A DNA stretch of 64,000 nucleotides, from contig JAXMGX010000007.1 of assembly GCA_046347045.1 (NCBI GenBank), positions 124,001 through 188,000 on the forward strand. The letters are read 5' to 3'. A program made the position numbers and the translations under genes. The DNA is from ZC4RG30 sp046347045. Its GTDB lineage: Bacteria > Pseudomonadota > Gammaproteobacteria > Steroidobacterales > Steroidobacteraceae. The notes below the pieces were generated by a model. The model was not told the origin of the DNA and did no database searches. It worked only from the letters and a program-made list of their open reading frames with translations. Positions 1-9,086 of the stretch are shown one piece after another. How positions within the stretch are numbered: position 1 is the stretch's first letter; each line of letters starts with the position of its first letter.

Positions 1-582
1 GCGCAGCCATTCGAGCGAGCGGCGCAGATGGCTCTTCACCGTGTTCACTGGCATGTCGAGCACTGTGGCAATTTCCGTGGGCTCGAGATCCTGCTGGAAG
101 CGCAGCGTGACCACCGCGCGCGGCGCGGCGGGCAGCTCCAGCAGCAGACCCTGCAGGCGCTTCTCCCACAGCGGATCGCTGGCCACTTCGCTGCCCGCGG
201 GCTCGTTGGCGGTGTCGATCTGCACCAGCCGGGGTGCACGCTCGCGGGCGCGCAGCCGGTCGATGCTGCGATGGGTGATGGCGCGCAGCAGCCAGTGCAG
301 CACATGCGACATGCTCTCCACCTGGGGCAGCGCCGCATGCAGCTGCACGAAGGCATCCTGCGCCAGCTCCTCGGCATCTTCGCGGCTGCCGGTGAGGCGC
401 AGCGCCACGCTGTACACACGCGTCTGGTGCGTGCGCACCAGGCGCGCGAAGGCGCCGGCGTCGCCCCGGCGGGCGGCGACCAGGTCGTCCTGTGCCAGCG
501 GCTGCGCGGGTGTGGGTGGCGGCGACCCGCGCAGCGGCTGCGGCGCTGCCGTCAGCGCGGGCGCGGATTCCGGGGATGACAT
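1..582 (-). CDS. ECF-type RNA polymerase sigma factor, 3' end cut by the window edge
   Basis: The reading frame opens with an ATG at 582 and stays open to the window edge, giving 194 codons without a stop. After a Pro/Ala-rich leader of about 30 residues comes a sigma-70 region 2 (QTRVYSVALRLTG, then EDAEELAQDAF, then HRSIDRLRAR) and a region 4 helix-turn-helix (LPAAPRAVVTLRF, EPTEIATVLDMP, VNTVKSHLRRSLEWLR). This two-region architecture is that of extracytoplasmic-function sigma factors, which direct RNA polymerase to stress or envelope promoters. The partner anti-sigma factor would normally be encoded just downstream, beyond position 1, so it cannot be seen. The gene follows the GGDEF-EAL gene on the same strand after a gap of 67 bases. 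The ECF subgroup cannot be assigned from what is visible. Confidence 0.9.
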   Translation of the reverse strand, partial: MSSPESAPALTAAPQPLRGSPPPTPAQPLAQDDLVAARRGDAGAFARLVRTHQTRVYSVALRLTGSREDAEELAQDAFVQLHAALPQVESMSHVLHWLLRAITHRSIDRLRARERAPRLVQIDTANEPAGSEVASDPLWEKRLQGLLLELPAAPRAVVTLRFQQDLEPTEIATVLDMPVNTVKSHLRRSLEWLR

Positions 583-649
583 GAAATACAGGCTCACATC
601 CCCGTATACGCCGAAATGGGCCCGCGGGGGTGCAGGCGGGGAAACGGGC

Positions 650-2992
650 TCAGCCGGCCAGTGTCAGGCGCGGGGCGATGATGGTGCGTTCGGTCTCGAC
701 CACTTCGGATTCGGGCATGGGCCGGCCGAGGTAGTAGCCCTGGGCGTAGTGGCAGCCCAGCGACTGCAGGATGGCCAGCTGTTCGGCGGTTTCGACGCCC
801 TCGCCCACGCTGCACTTGCCCAGGTTCTCCACCAGCGTGATGGTGGCGTGGATCACCGCCAGCGTATCGGGGCCAGCCGACAGCCCATTGATGAACGAGC
901 GGTCGATCTTGATGACGTCGAAGGGGTAGTCGCGCAGGCAGCCCAGCGACGAAGTGCCGGTGCCGAAGTCATCCATCGCCAGGCGCACGCCGATCTCGCG
1001 CAGCTGGTGCATCAGCGCCAGCGACGCCTCCGGATCGCGCATCACCTCGCGCTCCGTGACTTCGATCTGCAGGCTCTGCGGCGGCAGCCCCGCGGCATCG
1101 AGCGCCTCGCGCACGCAGTTGAGCAGCCGCTGCCCCTGCCCGAGTTCGGCGCGCGAGACGTTGACGCTGACCACGCGTGGCGCCTTCTCCGGATCCATCT
1201 TCTGCCAGCGCGCCAGCGCCAGGCAGCTTTCGCGCATAACCCACTCGCCCACGGGCACGATCAGGCCGGATTCCTCGGCCAGCGGCACGAACTCGGCCGG
1301 CGATATGTGTCCCAGCGTGGGATGCTTCCAGCGGATCAGCGCCTCCACCGACGAACGCTTGCCGGTGTCCAGCTCGACGATGGGCTGGTAGACCAGCGAC
1401 AACTGCGGCGTGCCCAGTGCCTCGCGCAGGCTGGATTCGATGGTGAGGTTGCGCGTGAGGCGGGTGTGCATGGCATCGGTGAAGTACACCGAGCAGGCGC
1501 GGCCGGCGCGCTTGGCCTCGTACATCGCCAGATCGGCATTGCGCACCACGGTGGCGGCATCCTCGACACCGGTTTCGCTGACCACGATGCCGACGCTGGC
1601 GGTGGAGTGCACATCGCGGCCGTGGATGCGATAGGCCTGCGACAGCGACTGCAGCAGCCGGTCGGCGATGCGGCCGGCGTCCTCGGGCCGTTCGATGTCG
1701 TTCAGCAGGATCAGGAACTCGTCGCCGCCGAAGCGGGCGATCTGGTTGCCGGAGCCGGGCGCACCATCGCTGTTGCGCATCGACCGGCGCAGGCGTTCGG
1801 TGATCAGCACCAGGAGCTCATCGCCCGCTGCATGGCCCATGGCATCGTTGACCACCTTGAAGCGGTCGAAATCCAGGAACAGCACCGCGAGCATCTTCTG
1901 CGTGCCGCCGCGCACGCGCTCGATGGCTTCCTTCAGCCGCTCCATGAACTGCAGCCGGTTGGCGAGGCCGGTGAGCCGGTCGCAGCGCGCCGCATCGGCC
2001 AGTTCGCGCTCCACCGCCTTGCGGTGCGAGATGTCCTGCACCACCGACCACACCACGTCGCGGCCGGTGGCATCCTTCATGCGGATGCCGGAGATCATCA
2101 CCGGGTAGCGCGAGCCGTCCTTGCGCTTGAGTTCGCGCTCGCGATGGCCCGTGGGCTGGTTCAGCACACCGCCATCGTCGCGCGCGGCGAGCTGGTCGAA
2201 GGTCATCGCGAGGATTTCCTCGCGCTTGAAGCCGCCGGGCTCCAGGAAGGCATCGTTGACCTGCAGGAAGCGGCGCGTGCGGTAGTCCGACAGCACGATG
2301 CCCACCGGGGATCGCTCGAACAGCGAGCGGAACTTGCGCTCGCTTTCCATCAGGGCCGATTCCGCCGCCTTGCGCGCGGTGATGTCGAGCTGCGTGCCCA
2401 CCACGCGCAGCGGCTCGCCGTCGGCGGCGCGTTCGATCACGGTGCCGCGCGACATCACCCAAATCCAGCGGCCATCGCTGTGCCGCAGTCGCAGGTCTAT
2501 CTGGTAGACGTAGTCGCGGCTGCGGAAGCATTCGGCCACCACGGACTCGACCTTGGGCAGGTCATCCGGATGCACCAGCGACCGCCACTCCTGCAGCGAC
2601 ATCGGCACTTCGGGGTTGCGATGCAGGCCAAGCATCTGCAGCCAGCGCTCGCTGACATGGATGTGATCGTCGCCGACGTGCAGTTCCCAGTACGCGACGC
2701 CGGTGCCCTCGATCATCGCGTTCAGGCGCTCCTGCTGTTCGAGGAGCTGGCGGCGACTGTGCTGCGAGAGCGTGCGGCCGCGGAAGTAGATGAGGCCGGA
2801 CAGCACGGCGAGGAATGCCGCCGCCGCGTAGCCGCCGGCGCCGAATCGCGGCAGGTCGCCGCCGAGCAGCGCCATCAGCAGTGCGGCGCTGCCCGACGCG
2901 GCGGCGACCGCGAACGACTCGAGTCCCGCGCGCAGGCCGCCGCGAAGCAGCCCAGGCAGCGGCAGCGCGCGGGGAGTGGAATTGAGAGACAT
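650..2992 (-). CDS. Membrane PAS-PAS-GGDEF-EAL cyclic di-GMP protein
   Basis: A 780-residue protein for making and/or breaking c-di-GMP. Two hydrophobic segments (about residues 28-45 and 54-70) anchor it in the inner membrane; two PAS domains follow (about 90-210 and 215-330), then a GGDEF domain with an intact GGDEF at 422-426 and an EAL domain with EAL at 550-552, a YQPIV substrate-pocket motif at 535-539 and a later DDFGTG. Both catalytic signatures look intact, so either activity is possible. An RxxD (RNSD, 406-409) precedes GGDEF, but about seven extra residues separate it from the usual inhibitory-site spacing. The ATG at 2992 was chosen because the open frame upstream of it lies antisense to the HDOD gene. 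That gene is divergent, 75 bases away. Confidence 0.93.
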   Translation of the reverse strand: MSLNSTPRALPLPGLLRGGLRAGLESFAVAAASGSAALLMALLGGDLPRFGAGGYAAAAFLAVLSGLIYFRGRTLSQHSRRQLLEQQERLNAMIEGTGVAYWELHVGDDHIHVSERWLQMLGLHRNPEVPMSLQEWRSLVHPDDLPKVESVVAECFRSRDYVYQIDLRLRHSDGRWIWVMSRGTVIERAADGEPLRVVGTQLDITARKAAESALMESERKFRSLFERSPVGIVLSDYRTRRFLQVNDAFLEPGGFKREEILAMTFDQLAARDDGGVLNQPTGHRERELKRKDGSRYPVMISGIRMKDATGRDVVWSVVQDISHRKAVERELADAARCDRLTGLANRLQFMERLKEAIERVRGGTQKMLAVLFLDFDRFKVVNDAMGHAAGDELLVLITERLRRSMRNSDGAPGSGNQIARFGGDEFLILLNDIERPEDAGRIADRLLQSLSQAYRIHGRDVHSTASVGIVVSETGVEDAATVVRNADLAMYEAKRAGRACSVYFTDAMHTRLTRNLTIESSLREALGTPQLSLVYQPIVELDTGKRSSVEALIRWKHPTLGHISPAEFVPLAEESGLIVPVGEWVMRESCLALARWQKMDPEKAPRVVSVNVSRAELGQGQRLLNCVREALDAAGLPPQSLQIEVTEREVMRDPEASLALMHQLREIGVRLAMDDFGTGTSSLGCLRDYPFDVIKIDRSFINGLSAGPDTLAVIHATITLVENLGKCSVGEGVETAEQLAILQSLGCHYAQGYYLGRPMPESEVVETERTIIAPRLTLAG

Positions 2993-3067
2993 GTCACCGC
3001 TGTAACGGCCGTGGCGCCCCGCCTTGGAGCAGGCCGGGGTGAATATGTGATAGGTTTCTCGCCTGCA

Positions 3068-3928
3068 ATGCCCATCACAGAACAAGAAATAGTGCGGGCG
3101 GCCAGCTCGCTTGGCGTGATTGCGGGGGGCACGAACACCGCGCACCGGATACTGGCCACCTTGTGTGACGCAAGTCTCGATGCGCGGCAGATCGCCGAGG
3201 TCATCCAGCGCGAACCGGCGCTGGCCGGACGCGTGCTGAAGGTGGCGAACTCGGCCTTCTACGGCAGCCCGCGCAATGTCTCCACGCTCGACCGTGCGCT
3301 GCTGCTGCTGGGTCTCGATGCAGTGCGCGGCATCGCCGCCGCGGCCTGCCTCGACCGCAGTGTGGCCCGCCGCAGCCAGCAGGCGCCGATCGACCCGCGC
3401 GCGCTGGCGCTGCACAGTGTGGCCAGCGCCTATGCGGCCGAATCGCTGACCCGCAAGTGCGGCCGCGCCATACCCACCGAGGCATTCATGGCAGCGCTGC
3501 TGCATGACTTCGGCGTGCCGGTGCAGGAACGCGTGGATACAGCGGGCGTGATCAGGCTGCTGGAGGCGCTGGCGAAGGACGCCGACACGCCGGTGGCCGA
3601 ACTGGAGCCGCAGTTCGTGCAGGTTTCGCATACCCGCTGCGCCGAGGTGGTCTTCGAGAACTGGCAGCTTCCGCCGTCCATCGTGCAGGCCGCGAAGCAC
3701 CATGACGATCCCTCGCAGGCGCCGGGGCCGGTGCGGGAACTCACCACTTTGGTGCATCTGGGCGTGCAAATCGCCCTGGAGGCCGGATTCACGCACCCAA
3801 TGGAGCCTCGCCAGCTACGCACTCCCCGCGGACCGCTGTTGAAGGCGATGGGACTGGATGACGAATCCGTAACGGCAATCGTCGCAGGACTGCCGGAGCG
3901 CGTGCTGCTGGTGATGGATTCCGGCTGA
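3068..3928 (+). CDS. HDOD-domain signalling protein
   Basis: A 286-residue cytoplasmic protein that is almost entirely an HDOD domain: the N-terminal half carries the family pattern (IQREPALAGRVLKVANSAFYG, split here as IQREPALAGR and VLKVANSAFYG, then LDRALLLLGLDAVRGIA), and a degenerate HD-like LLHDFG motif occurs in the C-terminal half. HDOD proteins usually act as regulatory scaffolds in chemotaxis, competence or c-di-GMP networks and lack the metal-binding residues of true HD phosphodiesterases. The ATG at 3068 leaves a short divergent promoter region against the GGDEF-EAL gene, and the shared region suggests related regulation. An open frame extends far upstream, but it is antisense to the GGDEF-EAL gene and not coding. 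Confidence 0.88.
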   Translation: MPITEQEIVRAASSLGVIAGGTNTAHRILATLCDASLDARQIAEVIQREPALAGRVLKVANSAFYGSPRNVSTLDRALLLLGLDAVRGIAAAACLDRSVARRSQQAPIDPRALALHSVASAYAAESLTRKCGRAIPTEAFMAALLHDFGVPVQERVDTAGVIRLLEALAKDADTPVAELEPQFVQVSHTRCAEVVFENWQLPPSIVQAAKHHDDPSQAPGPVRELTTLVHLGVQIALEAGFTHPMEPRQLRTPRGPLLKAMGLDDESVTAIVAGLPERVLLVMDSG

Positions 3929-4001
3929 GTGCCGCTGCCGCTCGATGGCTGCCATCACGGTGGTTGGCTAAACTGAGCGCTTCACACCAGGGGGAAACAC
4001 C

Positions 4002-5234
4002 GTGAACGAAGCTGTCCTGAACGGGGCGAATACCGCGTGGATGATGACTTCGACGGCCCTGGTGCTGTTCATGACGCTGCCCGGCCTTGCACTGTTCTAC
4101 AGCGGTCTGGTGCGCGGCAAGAACTCGCTGTCCATCCTGATGCAGTGCTTCGCCATCACCGGCATGGCCTCGATGCTGTGGTTCGCGGTGGGCTACAGCC
4201 TGACATTCCGCGACGGCGGTGCGGCGCAGGGATTCATCGGCGGGCTCGACCGCGTCTTCTTCGCCGGCATGCATCGCGACAGCGTCAGCAACGGCATTCC
4301 CGAAACGCTGTTCGCGATGTTCCAGATGACCTTCGCCATCATCACGCCGGCGCTGGTCATCGGCGGTTATGCGGAACGCGTGCGCTTCAGCGTGGTGCTG
4401 TGGTTCTCGGCGCTGTGGCTGCTGCTGGTGTACGTGCCGGTGGCGCACTGGATCTGGGGCGGTGGCTGGATGGCCAAGCTCGGCGTGATGGATTTCGCCG
4501 GCGGCATCGTGGTGCACGTGAATGCCGGCATGGCCGCGCTGGTGAGCGCGCTGGTCATCGGCAGGCGGCGTGGATTTCCGCATGTGCCGATGCCGCCGCA
4601 CAGCCTGCCACTGGCCGCCTGCGGCGCGGGCATGCTGTGGGTGGGCTGGTACGGCTTCAACGGCGGCAGCGCGCTGGGCGCCAACGGCAATGCCACCATG
4701 GCGGTGCTCACCACGCACCTGGGCGCATCGGCCGGCGCCTTCGCGTGGATGCTGGTGGAGTGGACGCGCTACGGCAAACCCAGTCTGCTGGGCGTGATCA
4801 CCGGCATGGTGGCAGGCCTTGGCACCATCACGCCGGCTTCCGGATTCGTGGGGCCCGGTGGCGCGCTGGCCATCGGTTTCATCGCCGGCATCGTCTGCTT
4901 CTCGGCCACGCAGTTCCTGAAGCGCAAGCTGCACCTCGACGATTCGCTGGACGTGTCGCCGGTGCATGGCGTGGGTGGCGTGGTGGGGAGCCTGCTCACC
5001 GGCATCTTCGCGGCCGTTTCGCTGGGCGGCGTGGGCTACAGCGTGCAGAAATCCATGCTGGCGCAGTTGGGCACGCAGGCCCTGGGCATCGGCGTGACGA
5101 TGATCTGGTGCGGGCTCATCACCTGGCTGCTGCTGAAGCTGCTCGATGTCACGCTGGGCCTGCGCGTCAGCGAGGAATCGGAGTCCGAAGGTCTCGACCT
5201 GGCCTCGCATGGGGAGCGCGGCTACAGTCCTTGA
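4002..5234 (+). CDS. amt: Ammonium transporter (Amt/Rh family)
   Basis: A 410-residue polytopic membrane protein with about eleven hydrophobic segments, the normal size for AmtB-type channels that bring ammonium across the inner membrane. Family features are visible: FYSGLVRGKN near residue 32, the Asp at 164 before the first twin histidine (H172 in GGIVVHVNAG), WYGFNGGSALG near 216, and the second twin histidine (H322 in VSPVHGVGG). The start is a GTG preceded by a GGGGGA ribosome site eight bases upstream. There is no glnK (PII) gene beside it, which is usual for amtB loci, so its control by PII must come from elsewhere. It stands alone between the HDOD gene and the fatty-acid operon. The N-terminus lacks an obvious cleavable signal. 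Confidence 0.95.
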   Translation: MNEAVLNGANTAWMMTSTALVLFMTLPGLALFYSGLVRGKNSLSILMQCFAITGMASMLWFAVGYSLTFRDGGAAQGFIGGLDRVFFAGMHRDSVSNGIPETLFAMFQMTFAIITPALVIGGYAERVRFSVVLWFSALWLLLVYVPVAHWIWGGGWMAKLGVMDFAGGIVVHVNAGMAALVSALVIGRRRGFPHVPMPPHSLPLAACGAGMLWVGWYGFNGGSALGANGNATMAVLTTHLGASAGAFAWMLVEWTRYGKPSLLGVITGMVAGLGTITPASGFVGPGGALAIGFIAGIVCFSATQFLKRKLHLDDSLDVSPVHGVGGVVGSLLTGIFAAVSLGGVGYSVQKSMLAQLGTQALGIGVTMIWCGLITWLLLKLLDVTLGLRVSEESESEGLDLASHGERGYSP

Positions 5235-5247
5235 GCCGTGCCGCCCC

Positions 5248-5277
5248 TGATCCGGGCCAGGTGTATCGGTTTGTAAC
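5248..5277 (+). promoter_or_regulatory. Candidate ECF11 (RpoE/ChrR)-like promoter before the fatty-acid operon
   Basis: TGATCC at 5248-5253 is followed after exactly 18 bases by TGTAAC (5272-5277). TGATCC is the -35 element I know for the singlet-oxygen sigma factor of Rhodobacter and its relatives, with a GTA-containing -10. It lies about 88 bases before the methyltransferase ATG. The -10 match is only partial and no sigma/anti-sigma pair of this type is in view. Confidence 0.4.
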
Positions 5278-5364
5278 AAATGGCTGGCGCGTCCGCGTGG
5301 CGCGCCCTCCTTCGCGGATACTGCGCGCGAGCAGGTTGCCCGCGCGCAGGCGCAAGGAAATGCC

Positions 5365-6432
5365 ATGGCCCAGGAAGACAATGCGCACAGCCTTGCAGGC
5401 ACCTCCATCGGCTGGGTGGAACGCGGGCTGGTGCCCGATCCGCTGATCCGCGCCGGCATCCGGCGTCTGTGCGAGCAACGGCGCCGCGAGATTCGCGCCG
5501 ACGACGCCGAAGCCGCGGGCGAGCTGACCGAACGCTTCATCGATGCGATGCGTGTCGCGCCCATCGCGCCGCTGCCCCATCTGGCGAATCAGCAGCACTA
5601 CGAGGTGCCGGCGGACTTCTTCGCGAAGGTGCTGGGCCCGCAGCGCAAGTACAGCAGCGCCTGGTGGCCCGACGGCACGGCCACACTGGCCGAAGCCGAG
5701 GAGCTTGCGCTGGCCGAGACCGCCGCCCGCGCGCAACTTGCCGACGGCCAACGCGTGCTGGAACTGGGCTGCGGCTGGGGGTCGCTGACGCTGTGGATGG
5801 CGCGGCAGTTCCCGGCCAGCCGCATTGTCGGCGTGTCGAATTCGCACTCGCAGCGCGAGTCCATCATGGCGCGCGCCCGCGATGCGGGGCTCGACAACGT
5901 GGAAATCCGCACCGCCGACATCAACCGGTTCACCTGCCCCGGCGGCTTCGACCGCGTGGTGTCGGTGGAGATGTTCGAGCACCTGCGCAACTGGCCGGAG
6001 ATGTTCGGCCGCGTGCATGACTGGCTGAAGCCGGGTGGCCGGTTCTTCATGCATGTGTTCTGCCACCGCAGCGTACCCTACGAATTCGTCGATGGCGGCG
6101 ATGCGGACTGGATGGGGCGCCACTTCTTCTCGGGCGGCATGATGCCCAGCGACGAGCTGGCCACGCGCTTCCAGGACGACCTGCGCTGCATCGAGCGCTG
6201 GCGCTGGGATGGCCGGCATTACGAGAAGACGGCCAATGCCTGGCTGGCGAATCTCGACGCCGCGCGCGAGTCGCTGCTGCCGGTGATGACCGCCACCTAC
6301 GGCGAGCGCGATGCCGCGCTGTGGCTGCAACGCTGGCGCATCTTCTTCATGGCCTGCGCGGAACTGTTCGGCCATCGCCGCGGGCAGGAGTGGTGGGTCG
6401 CCCACTATCTGTTCGAGCGTCCCGAAGCATGA
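5365..6432 (+). CDS. Cyclopropane-fatty-acyl-phospholipid synthase-like SAM methyltransferase
   Basis: A 355-residue soluble protein of the mycolic acid/cyclopropane synthase family, which adds a methylene or methyl carbon from S-adenosylmethionine to the double bond of an unsaturated phospholipid acyl chain. The SAM-binding motif VLELGCGWGS spans residues 131-140; family blocks around it include HYEVPADFF (about 78-86), YSSAWW (96-101), and MFEHLRNWPEMF plus LKPGGRFFMHVF further on. The ATG at 5365 has an AAGGAA ribosome site at 5354-5359. It is first of five genes with tiny gaps or overlaps. In other proteobacteria this subfamily, with DUF1295, FAD-oxidoreductase and DUF1365 partners, is controlled by an oxidative-stress sigma factor and implicated in methylated or furan fatty acids; the exact product here is unknown. 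Confidence 0.88.
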   Translation: MAQEDNAHSLAGTSIGWVERGLVPDPLIRAGIRRLCEQRRREIRADDAEAAGELTERFIDAMRVAPIAPLPHLANQQHYEVPADFFAKVLGPQRKYSSAWWPDGTATLAEAEELALAETAARAQLADGQRVLELGCGWGSLTLWMARQFPASRIVGVSNSHSQRESIMARARDAGLDNVEIRTADINRFTCPGGFDRVVSVEMFEHLRNWPEMFGRVHDWLKPGGRFFMHVFCHRSVPYEFVDGGDADWMGRHFFSGGMMPSDELATRFQDDLRCIERWRWDGRHYEKTANAWLANLDAARESLLPVMTATYGERDAALWLQRWRIFFMACAELFGHRRGQEWWVAHYLFERPEA

Positions 6433-6445
6433 GGGCCGCAAGGCC

Positions 6446-7246
6446 ATGAGTGCAGTGCTGTCATGGTTGCAGGCGCTGCCATGGATACTGGGGCTGGCGC
6501 TGCTGGCGTGGATGGTGTGCACGGCGCGGCGCAACGTGGGGCTGGTCGACATCTTCTGGCCATTGTTCCTGCTGGTCGCAACGCTGTGCTATCTGCGCGA
6601 TGCGTCGGCGCACCCGCCCTTCCCCACGGCCGGGCCGACGCCGCGCGCACTGCTGGTGTTGTCGCTGGTGGGGTTCTGGTCGATGCGGCTGGCGGCGCAC
6701 CTGGCACTGCGCAACTGGAACGCGCCCGAGGATCATCGCTACCAGGCCATCCGTGCGCGCAACCAGCCCGGCTTCCAATGGAAGAGCCTGTACCTGGTCT
6801 TCGCATTGCAGGCGGTGCTGGCCTTCATCGTGTCGCTGCCGTTGCAGGCGGCGATAGCCTCGCCCGCGCCGCTGAATCCCGTCGACGCGCTGGGCGCGGC
6901 GCTGGCGGTGACGGGCATCCTGGTGGAAGCCCTCGCCGACTGGCAGCTCGCCGCATTCCGCAACGACGCGTCGAACCGCGGCAAGGTGCTCGACCGGGGC
7001 CTGTGGCGCTACAGCCGGCATCCCAACTACTTCGGCGAGTTCTGCGTGTGGTGGGGATTCTTCTTCATGGCACTGGGCACCGGCGCGTGGTGGAGCATCG
7101 CGTCGCCGCTGCTGATGAGCCTGCTGCTGCTGCGGGTGTCGGGCGTGACGCTGCTGGAGAAGGACATCGGGCAGCGGCGTCCGGCCTACGCCGCATACGT
7201 GGCGCGCACCAGCGCGTTCTTCCCCCGACCGGGGCGCTCGCCGTGA
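6446..7246 (+). CDS. DUF1295 membrane protein (steroid 5-alpha-reductase-like)
   Basis: A 266-residue inner-membrane protein with about six hydrophobic segments. The C-terminal part carries the family signature seen in isoprenylcysteine methyltransferase/5-alpha-reductase-like proteins: GLWRYSRHPNYFGEFCVWWGFF, split here as GLWRYSRHPNYFGEF and CVWWGFF. That fold generally binds a nicotinamide or SAM cofactor at the membrane face, so a lipid reductase or methyltransferase role is likely but not proven. The ATG at 6446 lies 13 bases after the stop of the cyclopropane synthase-like gene, and the stop overlaps the lipocalin start (GTGA), so translation is coupled. An earlier in-frame start at 6311 would lie inside the upstream gene and is rejected. 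Confidence 0.87.
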   Translation: MSAVLSWLQALPWILGLALLAWMVCTARRNVGLVDIFWPLFLLVATLCYLRDASAHPPFPTAGPTPRALLVLSLVGFWSMRLAAHLALRNWNAPEDHRYQAIRARNQPGFQWKSLYLVFALQAVLAFIVSLPLQAAIASPAPLNPVDALGAALAVTGILVEALADWQLAAFRNDASNRGKVLDRGLWRYSRHPNYFGEFCVWWGFFFMALGTGAWWSIASPLLMSLLLLRVSGVTLLEKDIGQRRPAYAAYVARTSAFFPRPGRSP

Positions 7247-7818
7247 CCTTCGACCGGCGCAGCAATCGCGCGCAGCAGGCACTGCTTCGGGTCCTGGCGC
7301 CGATGCTGGTGTTGCTCGCTTCATGCACCGGCGCACACAAGGCTGACATGAAGACCGTCGACAAGGTGGACCTGGCACGCTTCATGGGCGACTGGTACGT
7401 GATAGCCAACATCCCCACCTTCATCGAGAAGGGCGCGCACAACGCCGTGGAGAGTTACCGCCTCGCCGGCGACGGCAGCATCGAGACCACCTTCACCTTC
7501 CGCGACGGCGGCTTTGACGGCAAGCGGAAAACCTATCGCCCGCGCGGCTTCGTCATGGACCGCAACACCCAGGCGCTGTGGGGCATGCGCTTCATCTGGC
7601 CCATCAAGGCGGACTACCGCATCGTGTATCTGGATGATGACTACTCGCAGACCGTCATCGCGCGTCGCAAACGCGACCATGTCTGGATCATGGCGCGCAC
7701 GCCGCAGATTCCGGAGGCCGACTATCGGCGCCTGCTGCGGCTGGTCGCCGATCTCGGATACGACCCCGACAAGGTACAGCGGGTGCCGCAGCGCTGGCCA
7801 GCCGGGAGCGCGCCGTGA
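7243..7818 (+). CDS. Outer-membrane lipocalin lipoprotein (Blc-like)
   Basis: A 191-residue protein with a signal sequence ending in a lipobox (LLASC, Cys28), so it should be lipid-anchored after export. The lipocalin signature GDWYVIANIP follows about 35 residues later, and the rest fits a Blc-type beta barrel (YRLAGDGSIETTFTFRDG, WPIKADYRIVYLDDDY, VWIMARTPQIP). Blc-like proteins bind fatty acids or lysophospholipids in the periplasm, which suits an operon that remodels acyl chains. The GTG start overlaps the stop of the DUF1295 gene, and its own stop overlaps the next start in the same way. Residue at -1 of the lipobox is Ser and +2 is Thr, which favours sorting to the outer membrane under the E. 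coli rule. Confidence 0.9.
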   Translation: MTFDRRSNRAQQALLRVLAPMLVLLASCTGAHKADMKTVDKVDLARFMGDWYVIANIPTFIEKGAHNAVESYRLAGDGSIETTFTFRDGGFDGKRKTYRPRGFVMDRNTQALWGMRFIWPIKADYRIVYLDDDYSQTVIARRKRDHVWIMARTPQIPEADYRRLLRLVADLGYDPDKVQRVPQRWPAGSAP

Positions 7819-9086
7819 GGATCGCCATCATCGGCAGCGGCATCGCCGGCAATGTCGCGGCGCATCGCCTGCACCGCGACCACGACATCACCTTGTACGA
7901 GGCGGGCGATCGCATCGGCGGACATTCGCATACGCATACCGTGCGGCAGGCCGGCCGCGACTACCGGGTGGATACGGGATTCATCGTCTACAACGAATGG
8001 ACCTACCCGCAATTCTCGGCGCTGCTGGCCACGCTTGGCGTGGCCACGCAGCCCACGACGATGAGCTTCTCGGTGCGCAACGACGTGAAGGGCCTGGAAT
8101 ACAACGGCACCACGCTCAACACGCTGTTCGCGCAGCGGCGCAACTTCGTGCGGCCGTCATTCCTGGCGATGGTGTGCGACATCCTGCGCTTCAACCGCGA
8201 GGCGCCACGGCTGCTGCGCGCCGGCAGCGGCGAACAGCCGCTGGGCGAGCTGCTGCGCGCCGGAGGCTACAGCCGGCACTTCGTCGACGACTACATCATC
8301 CCGATGGGCGCGGCCATCTGGTCCACCAACCCGCGTTCGATGTTTTCCTTCCCGGCGCGCTTTTTCGTGCGTTTCCTGATGAACCACGGGATGCTGTCGG
8401 TCAACGACCGGCCGCAGTGGCGTACCATCGCGGGCGGCTCGGCGCGCTACGTGGAGAAGTTGACCGCGCCGTTCCGCGACCGCATCCGGCTGCGCACGCC
8501 GGTGGAGTCCATCCGCCGCCAGCCCGGCAGCGTGTTCGTGAAGGCGCAGGGCCAGGAGATGCAGCGCTACGATGCGGTGTTCATGGCCTGCCACAGCGAC
8601 CAGGCGCTGCAGTTGCTGGCCGATGCCACCGTGGCGGAGCGCGAGGTGCTGTCGGCCATTCCGTACCAGCGCAACGAGGCGGTACTGCACACCGACACGC
8701 GGTTGATGCCACGCCGGCCGCTGGCCTGGGCATGCTGGAACTACCACAGCCTGCCCGACAACACCGGCCCGCTGGCCCTGACCTACAACATGAACATGCT
8801 GCAGAACATCGACGCGCCGGAGACGCTGCTGGTGACGCTGAACCGCAGCGATGTCATCGATCCATCGCGCGTGATACTGCGCGCCACCTACCATCACCCG
8901 GTATTCACGCCCGGTTCGGTGGCCGCACAGGCCCGGCATCGCGAGTTGAACGGCGTGCAGGGCACGTATTTCTGCGGCGCCTGGTGGCGCAATGGCTTTC
9001 ACGAGGACGGCGTGGTGAGTGCGCTCACGGCGGTGGATCACTTCGAGGCCGACCATGCACAGCGCGCTGTACATCGGACGGCTTAG
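7815..9086 (+). CDS. FAD-dependent oxidoreductase (amine-oxidase/desaturase-like)
   Basis: A 423-residue flavoprotein starting with a Rossmann dinucleotide-binding motif (IIGSGIAGNVAA, glycines 7, 9 and 12), the EAGDRIGGHSHT segment that binds the second half of FAD, and a C-terminal GTYFCGAWWRNGFHEDG block that usually closes the flavin site. It belongs to the NAD(P)-binding/amine-oxidase group that includes fatty-acid and carotenoid desaturases. Within this operon the simplest reading is oxidation or desaturation of the acyl chain made by the methyltransferase; that is inference. GTG start overlaps the lipocalin stop (GTGA), and its own last 32 bases overlap the DUF1365 start. Confidence 0.9.
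   Translation: MRIAIIGSGIAGNVAAHRLHRDHDITLYEAGDRIGGHSHTHTVRQAGRDYRVDTGFIVYNEWTYPQFSALLATLGVATQPTTMSFSVRNDVKGLEYNGTTLNTLFAQRRNFVRPSFLAMVCDILRFNREAPRLLRAGSGEQPLGELLRAGGYSRHFVDDYIIPMGAAIWSTNPRSMFSFPARFFVRFLMNHGMLSVNDRPQWRTIAGGSARYVEKLTAPFRDRIRLRTPVESIRRQPGSVFVKAQGQEMQRYDAVFMACHSDQALQLLADATVAEREVLSAIPYQRNEAVLHTDTRLMPRRPLAWACWNYHSLPDNTGPLALTYNMNMLQNIDAPETLLVTLNRSDVIDPSRVILRATYHHPVFTPGSVAAQARHRELNGVQGTYFCGAWWRNGFHEDGVVSALTAVDHFEADHAQRAVHRTA

Noticed and set aside
41..3067. Very long plus-strand open frame running into the HDOD gene
   Set aside because: It is antisense to the sigma factor and GGDEF-EAL genes; its sequence is low-complexity Ala/Arg/Gln-rich without family motifs, as expected in high-GC DNA. 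Only the part from 3068 is coding.
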